A DNA stretch of 64,000 nt from Sanderia malayensis (lineage: Eukaryota > Cnidaria > Scyphozoa > Semaeostomeae > Pelagiidae). The position numbers were made by a program, and so were the translations under genes. Positions 21,601-31,582 of the stretch are shown piece by piece (position 1 is the first letter of the stretch; each line of letters begins with the position of its first letter). Under the pieces are notes generated by a model. The model was not told where the DNA came from. It was given only the letters and a program-made list of their open reading frames with translations, and did not search any database. The stretch spans positions 3,515,080 to 3,579,079 of the forward strand of contig RQOL01000466.1 of assembly GCA_013076295.1 (NCBI GenBank), in the 5' to 3' direction.

Positions 21601-24569
21601 GGCAATCCATTTGTTCTGTTGTTGTGGCTGCTATAAAAATGCCAGCTTTCACCCATTTGATTCAGTTGTTTCAATTGAGTATTGCTCTCGCTCAAAGAGA
21701 CGTTTTGGTGTTGAATTTTCAACAGCTTCTGAAGTTTAGGCCTTGAACGATTAACTACCAAACATGAACAAGTCTGAGTGGTCTGTCATGAGTGGCTGGC
21801 AAAAACTCTTAAAACTGGTATGACCATAATTATGTTGATATATTATGTGCTTGTTTGTTAGTGCTACAGTGCTACACATATGTAACTTTTACTGATAGAA
21901 ATGAGAAGGACTATTTCGTAAATTGCCTATGACGTAATTTAATCATACTGAGTATGTGTGTGTGTATAGCTTGTGCAGTATCGAAGGGACACTGGTTAGT
22001 CTGGTCAAGGTGTTGTTTGGTCATACATTTTTAACTTAGGGACCACGTTTGCTTTAAACCTGATTCGAAATCGTTTTTGTGGAGGAGGGAGATGAAACAT
22101 AAGGCATGAATCGGATATAAATACAAATTTTATAAATCGTTGAAAAATGTTAACTTTATTCGCGGATTTCGATGGCGATGGCTCTCTGGCTAGCCATCCA
22201 TCTGGGAGTGAAGTTCCTGCCATGCTTACGTAATCTTTGGAATGGCGTGTCCCGGTTGGACCTCTTAGCAACGACACAGTTAACACTGTGGCGTCCAATG
22301 TCCAGAACTACTAAGCAATGTCTGGGACAATGTATACTAATCCAGCAACATATATCATATCACCTTATTTGCTTCAAGTCTGTTATTACTGGTTAGCGGT
22401 GCTTAATAATGTAACAAGATATGTTTTGTTGTCTTGCCGGTGTCTTGATTGGTGTTTCGTATTCATCTTTACAGTTTGGATCGAAATTGTACAAGAATTA
22501 CAAGCTTGCAACGCAAGACAAACGTGCCATAAGAACCGTATCTGCACCTGTGAATATGGTATGTTGGCATTAATATTCTCATCATATATTTTCATTTTAT
22601 TACATTTTGTGCAACTATGATAGTACTATGTGAATTGGAACTTTGTTGACGAATGGAAGTAAAAATTTCTTGGAGTTTTTGAGAAGGTTTCGAGCTATTG
22701 AGGGTTATACCTGAAGCGCACGTGAAGATAAATTCATATCATACTCGGGGAAACAGATAACATTGAGCTTATATTGAGAAATCTGAATAAGGCAGTTCTT
22801 AATGTAACTGCCCCTACTGGCCTTTGAATACACTTTCTGAGACTTTTCTCTTAATTTTCTCCGTATAGGACACGGTAGTAAGACGGAAAAGAGCCTCAGT
22901 TGATCATCGAGTTCCTTTGGATTTCTCTGGAAATGAAAGTCGGGTTGTCTCAGACCCAGCGGCTGCCAGAGCCTTGCGAGAAACAATATCAGCTCAGCTG
23001 CCTGTGAGTATCCCTATTTTCACTGCTTGGATATGGTGCCATTTGTATACGTATGTCCTGTAAAGCTTCATGCGAAATCATCTTATACTACGTCACCGAG
23101 TGGTTTTTAATTCTTGCCTGATTATGTTGAGAAATCAGATTTGGATTTAGTAGAATAGAGCCCCATACTGATATGATTCGCAGTATAATTACACGCTGTT
23201 GATATGCCATTGCCTTTGTGAGCTTCTATTGTTGATTTCAATGTTCTTTGTCTTGATTAGAAACGACTCAAGCGACGATCGACGGGCAGCTACCATTCGC
23301 CGTATGCTTCGGGGATACCGACTGTGCTTGGTAAGTTTGGTGAACAGTCTTCAGCACATCTCGTATTGAGATAAGCCTTTTTGTGACGTAATATATCACA
23401 AGGGTATAATGGTTTATAGATTAAGAAGCACCACGGCGCTGAGATGTACTGGGACATAAGAACGCTTGCCGCCCACTATTTGAAATTAATACTGAGTGCA
23501 TCAAAATACAGACAAAGTGTTTTATAATATAACTAACAAAGGGTGTTGTCAAAGTGCTGTCGAGCTGTTGTGCCTTCCTCGACAAATGCTTTCTTTGCCA
23601 CTGGATAATTTTGTAACTGGTTATGGTTTCTTGTCAACAGAAAAGCCTTGGTTTCACGGTAAACTGGAAAGGGAAGACGCCATCAAGAGACTTCGCAGCA
23701 ATGGAATGGACGAAGGGTACGTTGAATTATCAACTATTCCTCTATTACACGAATCTATATTATTTTGATTTTACCATTGCATAGTTCTGTAAGGGTCGTA
23801 TCATAGCATTACACCATATCGACACTACATGGGGAGTAATTTATATGCATGTTATTATGCTGTACATCTCTTTCTACATCTAATTCTGCATTATCTTATT
23901 TCATCATTATTTATCTTATTCATTATCTTATCTTCATTTTTTAACAGATTATTTCTTGTTCGCGAGAGCTGCACATCTGCGGGGGTGCATGTTATCAGCG
24001 TCGTAAAGAAGAAGAAGATTATTCATCAGCAAATATTTAAGGTGATATTCAACATCATTATTTCAAATATTTGCTCTTTTCCAAGCAAATTGAAGCTATA
24101 GCTATATGGGTGGTTTAACTGTTGTTTGCGGCTTACGTAAGCCATGACGGATGCAAATGCAGTGTATTGACAGCCAGTATTTCTGTCTGTTGATAAAAGG
24201 GTTGTTTGTATAACGATGTTTCTACATTAACTGAATCGTTCTGGATAAAACCTTGACACTTAAATTGGTTTCTGTTGTTAGAAATCATCCGTATACCAAT
24301 AATATACAGTGCAATTTTTATTAATCTTTTACACAATGCATTTTTTATTTCATCAATGAATCTTGATTTATCCTTCTTGTATCTATTATCATTAATTTTT
24401 TGTTTTTCTTCAGGCTTACGGTGAAGGCCAGATTTTTTATGGCTTGGAGCATGGGCCTCGATTTCAATCCATAGAGCAACTGATCGAGTTTTATCAGAGT
24501 TACAAACATGCAGGAAAGCCTTCATTGTTGAAAAAGCCGTGCAAAAGACCAGAGAAGCTGATCTATTGA
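15409..24569 (+). CDS. GRB7/10/14-like adaptor (RA-PH-BPS-SH2)
   Basis: This is a cytoplasmic adaptor that in the family binds activated receptor kinases through SH2 and Ras-like GTPases or phosphoinositides through RA and PH. Exons: 15409-15601, 16476-16618, 16793-16841, 17391-17749, 18158-18314, 18708-18829, 19641-19733, 20131-20271, 20567-20683, 20983-21078, 22475-22558, 22869-23003, 23261-23330, 23641-23716, 23948-24041, 24414-24569. All phases agree, giving about 694 aa. The N-terminus has an acidic helix and a Ser-rich region (17391-17749). RA is in 18158-18829. PH is in 20131-21078 (KKSWSKKYCFLRDFGIYS; CAEDEQTMLNWIVGFRL). The BPS-like motif is PLDFSGNESRVVSDPAAA (22869-23003). SH2 is PWFHGKLERE to the end, with FLVRES. 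The SH2 and BPS favour the GRB7 family over the related MRL (RIAM/MIG-10) family. The first exon is the least certain: it rests on a strong donor and phase fit only. Confidence 0.88.
16291..16447 (+). repeat. Dispersed repeat, copy 1 (GRB intron 1)
   Basis: About 155 bp is clearly similar to 18832-18992 in the same orientation; shared blocks include TAGTAGAGTTATCGCAG, GTTGTTTACACAAATGACG and TAATAGAAAAACGCACCCAT. It lies in the intron just before the exon at 16476. It is probably a non-autonomous element; no ends or coding capacity were recognised. Confidence 0.8.
17111..17220 (+). repeat. Dispersed inverted repeat, left copy (GRB intron)
   Basis: About 110 bp is the reverse complement of 21361-21471: AAGTTTTCCTGAACACGTTG and GTACCTCACAATGTTTC here correspond to CAACGTGTTCAGGAAAACTT and GAAACATTGTGAGGCAC there. 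Both copies lie in introns of the same gene, 4.2 kb apart. Confidence 0.8.
18832..18992 (+). repeat. Dispersed repeat, copy 2 (GRB intron 6)
   Basis: This is the second copy of the element at 16291-16447. It begins within a few bases of the donor of the exon ending at 18829 and is followed directly by a satellite-like segment. Confidence 0.8.
18993..19075 (+). repeat. Diverged satellite monomer relic
   Basis: This intronic segment keeps the order of landmarks of the 184-bp satellite: ATCACTCACAA, then CTACTAATT, then ATTCTGATCAATTTGGG, compared with GTCACTCACAA, CTACTAATT and CTTCTAATCAGTTTGAG in the array. It is only part of a monomer and strongly diverged. Confidence 0.5.
21361..21471 (-). 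repeat. Dispersed inverted repeat, right copy (GRB intron)
   Basis: This is the reverse-complement partner of 17111-17220. It lies in the long intron between the PH exon ending at 21078 and the exon at 22475. Confidence 0.8.
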
Positions 24570-25845
24570 TTTAATGACATGCACGAGACTAAGAAATGCA
24601 AAATTCAACGACGAAATGTTGCAAACGGTTTGATGTGAAGACCAGGCTGGACCGGTTTATGGATTTAGAGCTTTTTTTAAGACCAGTTTAAACAGGTTTA
24701 TCGCTTGTGACCAAGAGCATTCTGGGAACCTGGAATGAACTCAAGACAAAGGAGAAGAGTATCATAAAGAAGACGATTGAAAATGCCTTTGTGTTTTTAA
24801 TGATGCTAAAATACATACAGTGTGGACTTTCTGGTGCTTGTTAGTTGTAGAGAATGTATACATTTTTATGCAAAACGGTATATGTGCATTTGCCAGGGGG
24901 ATTTGAATTTTGGCATTAACCCAGGCAACGGAAGATCGATCTTTCACTTCCATTATAAAGTAGTTTCTTTCATGGGTTTCCACGATTAAAGAATGCAAAC
25001 CCATGGGAGAAACTTTGGCGACTTTCACGCGTTTTTTTTGGAATTTCAAATTATAATATATGCCATTGACACTCCACAAATTTGTGCCCAAATAACTGAA
25101 GTTAGAATGAAGCACTTGTTTGCAAATTTGACGCATTTCCTGCCCGAACAAACTTTAATTATTTGTTGAAGTTCGTTGCATTTTGACAAACAGTTTTGCA
25201 TTCAAAACAAGGTAAGCTCTTTTCATTAAAGCGTGTTGTTTTATTTACTTAAAAAGCAGTTTTAATGCTTGCTCTTCAGCCCTGACCTCGACGCTTTTTC
25301 GGCCTAAGCAAACAAAATACAACCTCGTGTTCTCACACTTTCCTTAATTTAATTGCATTATGCTAAAGCGAAAATTTACATTTCGATTGTTGTATATACT
25401 TCTAAAGAAGCAACACCGACGACCAGTTTTTTCGATAAATATTTCTTTTTTTAATAAAACAATTTTAATGCTAATTTCTCCTATGCATATTTCTTAATTT
25501 AATTGTGCTGAGAAAATCTTAATTTAAAAACACTTGTTGTTCAAGTTGTCGCTTCTCAGTGTAAACTTGTAAATATCTCTTCATAAATATGTAAATTTAG
25601 AAATATTATATCTACAGAAAAATGCTGGTATTTAATTAGTTGCCAACATCGCTTAGTTGTTCTTCTGGGCTCAAACTCTTGAACTCCTGTACTTATCACG
25701 CGGCGAAAATATCTTGCCAATTGAATAGGGTCCTTAGCAGCGTTGGTTATTGTTCTGTCCTATTTATTGGTTCATGTTTTAGTCTACGACATACCAATGC
25801 AGTTGTGCGAACCTGTTTCACGCTTTCATGAACATCATCAAGTAC
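24570..25845. other. Convergent 3' region between GRB-like gene and GPCR
   Basis: This is the tail-to-tail intergenic stretch, AT-rich. AATAAA at about 25453 (+) could end the GRB-like transcript. TTTATT at about 25763, read as AATAAA on the minus strand, could end the GPCR transcript about 80 nt after its stop. The open frames inside show no protein family features. Confidence 0.55.
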
Positions 25846-26745
25846 CTATTGTTTACGCTGGAACATGTCCTTGACGGCTTCTCTTATTTCGGTGCTTCTC
25901 CAGCAATAAACGATTGGATTGATTGAACTGTTCATTAAGACAAACGTCTCACCCCATCGGCTTGCAACCCACATCGGATCATTTCGTAGCGATCTGACAC
26001 ATATGATCACACCATGAGGCAGATAACAAATAAACAGACCGAGAATTATGATTGCAATCGTGTTAGCGCGTCTTTTCTCCACTGGTCTTCGGGTCCTCGT
26101 TTCCGACGCTTCCACTTGTGACACAGTCTGTTCGTGGATCTTTTTCTTGTGCCGAAGCACGACCAGGTAAATATTCGTATAGCAAGCAACAATGATTATG
26201 ATCGATACCCCCACAAACAGGGCCGCTCCAGCGTACAATGATTCAGCTGGTGCGCCAGTGAAGGGCAAGATCAACAACGCAGTCATTGCTAGCCATGTTA
26301 AAATAATAATTATGACGTAACGAGTTTTGTTCTCGTATTTCTGATATTTGAACGGATGGCAGATTGCGAACCATCTATCTAAGCTGATCAAGGCCATGTT
26401 GACGATCGATGATCCGGCCATCAGGTAAGAGAAATACTTATGAAAATCCACGAGGACACAATGACTTGCAGTGACATCCTCTTGAAGCTCCATGACTCGA
26501 CGTGCGATGAACACCGGCTGAACAACCATTCCTATTAACAGATCAGTAACACACAGACTTCCAAGAAGAATATTCGATTGAATCTGCAGTCGTTTGTTGC
26601 GTGCCAATGCAAGAATGATGCATAAGTTACCGAATACTGCAGTGATGGCTAATGGTACTGCTAGAATGGAAGTGATAATGGACGTCGTCCGATACAAAGG
26701 TGTTATTTCTGGGAAAGTGCAATGTCCGACAATTGATGCGTTCAT
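25846..26745 (-). CDS. Class A (rhodopsin-family) G protein-coupled receptor, intronless
   Basis: This 299-aa plasma-membrane receptor is encoded in one exon with seven hydrophobic segments. Family marks in order: N-terminal NAS glycosylation site; GN in TM1 (about residues 39-40); LCVTDLLIG in TM2 with the conserved Asp; a Cys at the start of TM3; ISLDRWFAI, where the E/DRY motif is DRW; Trp in TM4 (ILTWLAM); ACYTNIYLV in TM5; a basic third loop ending TRRPVEKRRANTIA; FICYLPHG in TM6, with Tyr in place of the usual Trp of CWxP; NSSINPIVYCWR in TM7 carrying NPxxY. The C-tail is very short (about 15 residues). The ligand cannot be told; such single-exon receptors are abundant in cnidarians. 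The start is the first ATG and leaves a normal short extracellular N-terminus. Confidence 0.93.
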   Translation of the reverse strand: MNASIVGHCTFPEITPLYRTTSIITSILAVPLAITAVFGNLCIILALARNKRLQIQSNILLGSLCVTDLLIGMVVQPVFIARRVMELQEDVTASHCVLVDFHKYFSYLMAGSSIVNMALISLDRWFAICHPFKYQKYENKTRYVIIIILTWLAMTALLILPFTGAPAESLYAGAALFVGVSIIIIVACYTNIYLVVLRHKKKIHEQTVSQVEASETRTRRPVEKRRANTIAIIILGLFICYLPHGVIICVRSLRNDPMWVASRWGETFVLMNSSINPIVYCWRSTEIREAVKDMFQRKQ

Positions 26746-29700
26746 GATTCGGCTTTCGTGAAGGTTTCACTCAACTGTTTTAAAATTTTCAAGCAATGTT
26801 TATTTTGTGATTTTCCAGTGATTCCAAGTCTTAAAATTCTCCGACTTTCATCATCAAATTCTTTGACTTGTCTGCAACTCTCAATTCGTGTGAATTGTCA
26901 ACTTTATCTGAAATAAAACAAATTTTTCCAACTGAAAATCATCTGCGTCACTTGTCAAAAAAGCCAAGTACAGATAATATGATCTTATCCGTGAAATCGA
27001 ACAAATAATATCCACCAGAGATTGTTTTTTTCTATGGAGATAGGAGAATGGCAAGAATAGAAATATAGTTCAAATCCTCGTTCAAATCCTTCTTATCTCT
27101 CCACGTTGCTTTCAGTATTTAACTCAAAAGAGACACCAGCACGGTATTATGTTTTTTTCATGCGTCAATACAAAACCAGGCATTTTGAATCGCTTGAGAC
27201 GTACAAACTTAGCTGGTTAATTTAAAAACATTCAAGTCACAAATTTACCCTGAAAGCAGAGCACATTTTTTAGTTCGGTGCGACGTATTTTTATTAGAAT
27301 AATTTAGACTGACCTGAAAAAATAAAAACAAGAAGGCAGAGTAATTGGCCTTTCTCGCCGCAATCGTTTACTACCAGCTATAAACGAGTTTTAAAATTTA
27401 CTTGCTTTGAATAAAATTGAATAAGTACGAAGACCTTATACGTTGAAAAGTATACAGTATGATGCTTCTATGTTTTCCATCATTTTTATTTCATCTGAAC
27501 TTCATAGCTGTTATTTTGATGTGATGGTTACGGAATTACGTAACCTGAAATGCTTGTTATGTGCAAAATTAAAGAATCTATTCCCACACTTGTTTAATCT
27601 CGATAGAATTTTTTCAAAAAAGAAAACTTTTCACTGTCACACGTCATGGTAAGATGGTTCAATTCTTTTGCCAAACAAAGCAGTTTAACAGCATGTCCTA
27701 CGATATAATAATGTCACGGTCCCAGTAGATAAATGATGTTAATTTAATGAATTACCTAGAGGAACATCAAAATTTATAACGAGACAAATAATTATCTTTT
27801 TCTCGCAATGTTTATCTGGTTTGCTAAGCCAACCTGGTCTTTTCTTGTATCAACATTGCTTCAACTGCTGTTGTTTCCCTCCTAAGGTGGTTTTGTCCAG
27901 TGAAGCATACACATTTTTGAAAAGAAACGATTTAATTTGACTACTTTCAGTTATAAACGAGTAAAAAAACTTTATTTACCAGACTCAGGAGTAGTTGTCA
28001 TTGAACGACAAAAATGAGTTCATAAGACAACGAGCTTTGTATTTCAAGTTAAAACACAAGTATATACCAGTTTTGGTATTCAAAATAATCACCAATACTA
28101 GTCATATTTTAATTCCCCGTTGTTTATATAAGAGAAGTAGTAGGATGCACTGAAAATTAGAATTTTAACAAGTCAGTAAAATAAATTGAACAGCGATCAT
28201 TTTGCTTTGAAACACAAGAACATCTTACCTTAATAGAACCAGAGCCAACACACAAGTCTTTTGCTCTACTATATCTCCATCACTTGTTTTACATTATACA
28301 ACCTGCTTACAGTACGAACTAATTTAAAAAAAATAAACAATAGCGCTATATACAATCCTCATACGAGACTTAAATGTACTGTTTTTAATGAAACTTGGAA
28401 CTTATGGCTTAAGCTAACTAAACAAAACGCATTATGTATACTATTGCTTATAATTCCCTTTCCAATAAAGTTTGACTTTGATTATTGAAATTGTCTATAT
28501 GCACAAGCTCGAAGATTTTGTTCAGTTGGAATGGCTTATGCCCGGGGTGCATAAGACAGAGCTTGTTAGGTGTTTTCTACAGTCTTTTATTCAGAGCTGC
28601 ACAAATATTTCTAGAACTGCGTATTTTGTTTGGAACTGCATGTTAAAAAACCCCGAACTAGCACACACAACCAAATCGTGACTTCTTAATGAAATAACTA
28701 CACGTATATACGTTACCTTGAAACTTGTTTTTGTTCCATTTCGGGGTTGGACTTTTCTTGTTTGTCTGTCAGCTTGTGCAGTTCCGAACTCTTCTATACC
28801 AAAACAACTACAGGATAATGTCCAATCAAAGAGGAGCCGCAGTTTAAAGCCAAATTCAAATTATAATCCTCATAACAGGTGATTTTTATCGGCAGAGATA
28901 AATTTCAGGTTTGCTCAAAATATGTGCTCTTAGATCAAAGGTTACTTCCAAATTGATTAAAGGCGGCGCATTCTTTTTGCTATGCAATACTTGTTTGAAT
29001 TAAAGTTTAATCGCATTGGATTACCTACGAATGTCCTATTGAGCTTTTTATTGCAACGAAAATTATGATTAAAGCCATGATTGTAATTTTAAATCAGTTA
29101 TAGGTGTCAGCTACTTGTTTGAATTTTTCATTTTAATCAATTTGACAATTAAATTCATATTTATTTAGGATGTTTTGTTCAGTTGCACAGCTGATTATAG
29201 CTGAAAATGAAAAATGGAGTGCTACTTTTTATTCAAATAATTCCTTTTGTTTAAGAACTCGATGACGATGCTGAGGGAAGTATGCAGTGAACTTAGGCTC
29301 TATACAACTCCGATAAACAGCTAATTACCTGTGGGAGATTCGCTTTATAAACTTAACATGCACGAAATTGCTGCCTTGCTATTAGCTATTATGACATGAC
29401 CATTTTGCATCGAGTTGCAATCAATGATATAAACGCTTCGGCGCTTTATATCATTGCATGATATATGTCCAAAACCTATACATGTTTTGGGGCCGCAGTG
29501 CATGGAAGAGTAAACCTATATGCATTGTAGGGAGGAGCTTTGGCTGAGCTCAACTGTTCATGCGTCATAAAAAAATGAAACCAATACATACACATGCTAG
29601 GAATTGTTTTTAGATGTGATGTTGGTTTTCTGGCTACCTGCTGCGGGAAAGTAAATAAGTCAATTGAGAATTAGCAAGACGTTATACAAGATAAACATGA

Positions 29701-31354
29701 AGGGCAAAACAAATTCAGTTTCTCTGATTAATTTTTCCTGACAACAAACATTGGTATTCAAGTCTTTATTTGGCACCAGCTAGCAATATTTTAATAAATT
29801 GACGAAATTCATCGAATTAAGCGTGATAGTGACGTAACTTAGGTGATTTTAACTTAATACTAGTATGTTTTGTATGAACATTTCAGTACAAGAATATATT
29901 TGGCTTTGAAATATAAAAGGAGACCGAAATTAAGAGGAGAACTTAAATACAGCAACTAGTGTTTTTAACATGGCAGGTCACTGTCGCTAAAGCTGTCCCT
30001 AATGTCAAAAAATTGTTTCTCATTTTCTCTCAATGATATGTCCCCGATATGTCACAATTTGATACTAAAATGGAACGAAAGTTGGCGTATCTGTCTCGAA
30101 AATAGACGATTGATTCTGTTTAATAGCAATTAATAATTAAAATTGAGAGATTGCATGAAGCACGTTTTGTGAAACTCTCAAACTCCTATCAAAAAGACAA
30201 CTTTTCAGACACTCCTTGAATATAAGATGGAACGTCAAAAAGTCTTCACCGAAAAATATAAATGAACGAAGACTTGACCTTTGATTAGCAGAAGCAAACA
30301 ATTTTCATATTTTTTTTAATCCATAAGGTCGAACAAAAGGACACAAAATACTTACTCAGCTGAATTAATTGAACAAATATCTGCTGTGGATCGGACTTTA
30401 ACAAGTCATGTTAAAAAATTGGTTGAATTAAGTGATTTTGGCTGACCCATATAGCTACAATGCAAGCACAATCTAGGGCTAATAAGTTGAGAAATAATTG
30501 GTACATTTCTCTGCAACACAGAGAACCCCCTTTACTCTTATAATTTTAAATCAAGGATAGTTTAAAACGAAAAGAATATAGTTCCGACTCGACAAATAAA
30601 GCATCATGAAAGGGAAAGCTGGTTGAAGTCAGTTGTCGAGGGAAGTCCTGAGAGATTTTATGTTAAATAAATCAAAGTCAGGGAGGGAGAATAAAAATAT
30701 TGAAAGATTAAGTCAAGCAATTTGCATTCAATTTATCGAGGTTTGACTTGCGTTAACTTCAATGAACCGTTTCCAATGGCACATATTTGCTTAATAATTT
30801 ATTTTTAGGCTTCAATAATATCCAACAACAAATTAAAGCATTTGGTCTTACCTTACATTGAATTTCCAGCTATATGTAAAACTGTAGACGACGTTCTCTC
30901 TGAGTAGCTTCAAGTCGAACAACAATACAACAATTCAGCAATACAATCAATGAATTTCGGATATTCAAAAAAGCAATCACTTATAATAACGAGCTGCATT
31001 TTGATGTTTTGTTAGCAAATGATGCTTTACTATGCCAACAAAAGTTGACAGGTTCATTTACATACTGCCTATCAAGATCAAGCTCACATTAAACGACACC
31101 TCTATTGTGATTTTGATAATTAATTTTGTAATAAATCTTTTGATTAATTCGTTAGCTTTCTTGGATTTACATACTTACAATGCATTATTATTCAGGCTAA
31201 AGTGAAGATGGAGAAACTTCCAAGCTTATTATCGAAATTGTTCTAATTAACATCTGGATATTAAGCAAAGGTAATGCTTGGCAAGTAACGTGGAGGTATA
31301 ATAGAGGACATTGGCTATCTATCACCCAATGGAGATGTACACTGCTGTTGTAAT
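26746..31354. other. Non-coding region between GPCR and TMC
   Basis: About 4.6 kb of AT-rich sequence with only short, featureless open frames. I found no exon of a recognised family. Further 3' UTR of the TMC gene and the GPCR promoter are expected here but no diagnostic element was identified. One clean stem-loop is listed separately. Confidence 0.6.
29422..29456. repeat. 15-bp stem-loop with TTCG loop
   Basis: Arms CAATGATATAAACGC (29422-29436) and GCGCTTTATATCATTG (29441-29456) pair with a single bulged base around a TTCG loop closed by C-G. As RNA this would be a C(UUCG)G tetraloop hairpin. No gene or family was recognised around it. Confidence 0.6.
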
Positions 31355-31390
31355 CTATTGCCACACAAATGGCCCATTTCGGAGGTATGT
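31355..31390 (-). CDS. Possible terminal TMC exon
   Basis: After the last secure TMC exon (31583-31661, ending in phase 0) the minus strand offers an AG acceptor at 31391-31392, followed by an 11-codon open frame, TYLRNGPFVWQ, and TAG at 31355-31357. The phase fits, but the acceptor lacks a good pyrimidine tract and the peptide has no family support. The true C-terminus may lie elsewhere. Confidence 0.25.
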   Translation of the reverse strand, partial: TYLRNGPFVWQ

Positions 31391-31465
31391 CTAACTTTTA
31401 CTTGCGTGTCATTATTCTTATGTGACTTCGTTTTTGAAACTAATGAACAAAAACAGACAATAGTT

Positions 31466-31578
31466 GATATATAGTATATAGTATATAGTATATAGTATAT
31501 AGTATATAGTGTATAGTACATAGTATATAGCATACAATACATAATATAGCATGTAGTATATAGTACATAGTATATAGT
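31466..31578. repeat. 7-bp minisatellite (TATATAG)n in TMC intron
   Basis: An array of a 7-bp unit, TATATAG with variants such as GTACATAG and GTGTATAG. On the TMC strand it starts within about 5 nt of the donor of the exon ending at 31583. It creates spurious Tyr/Leu/Ile-rich open frames on the minus strand. Confidence 0.9.
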
Positions 31579-31582
31579 CTAC

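Noticed and set aside
22005..22298. 97-aa minus-strand frame in a GRB intron
   Set aside because: No family match and no splice context; it lies within an intron of the opposite strand.
24762..25151. 129-aa minus-strand frame
   Set aside because: Longest frame in the convergent 3' region, but with no recognisable motif or supporting signals.
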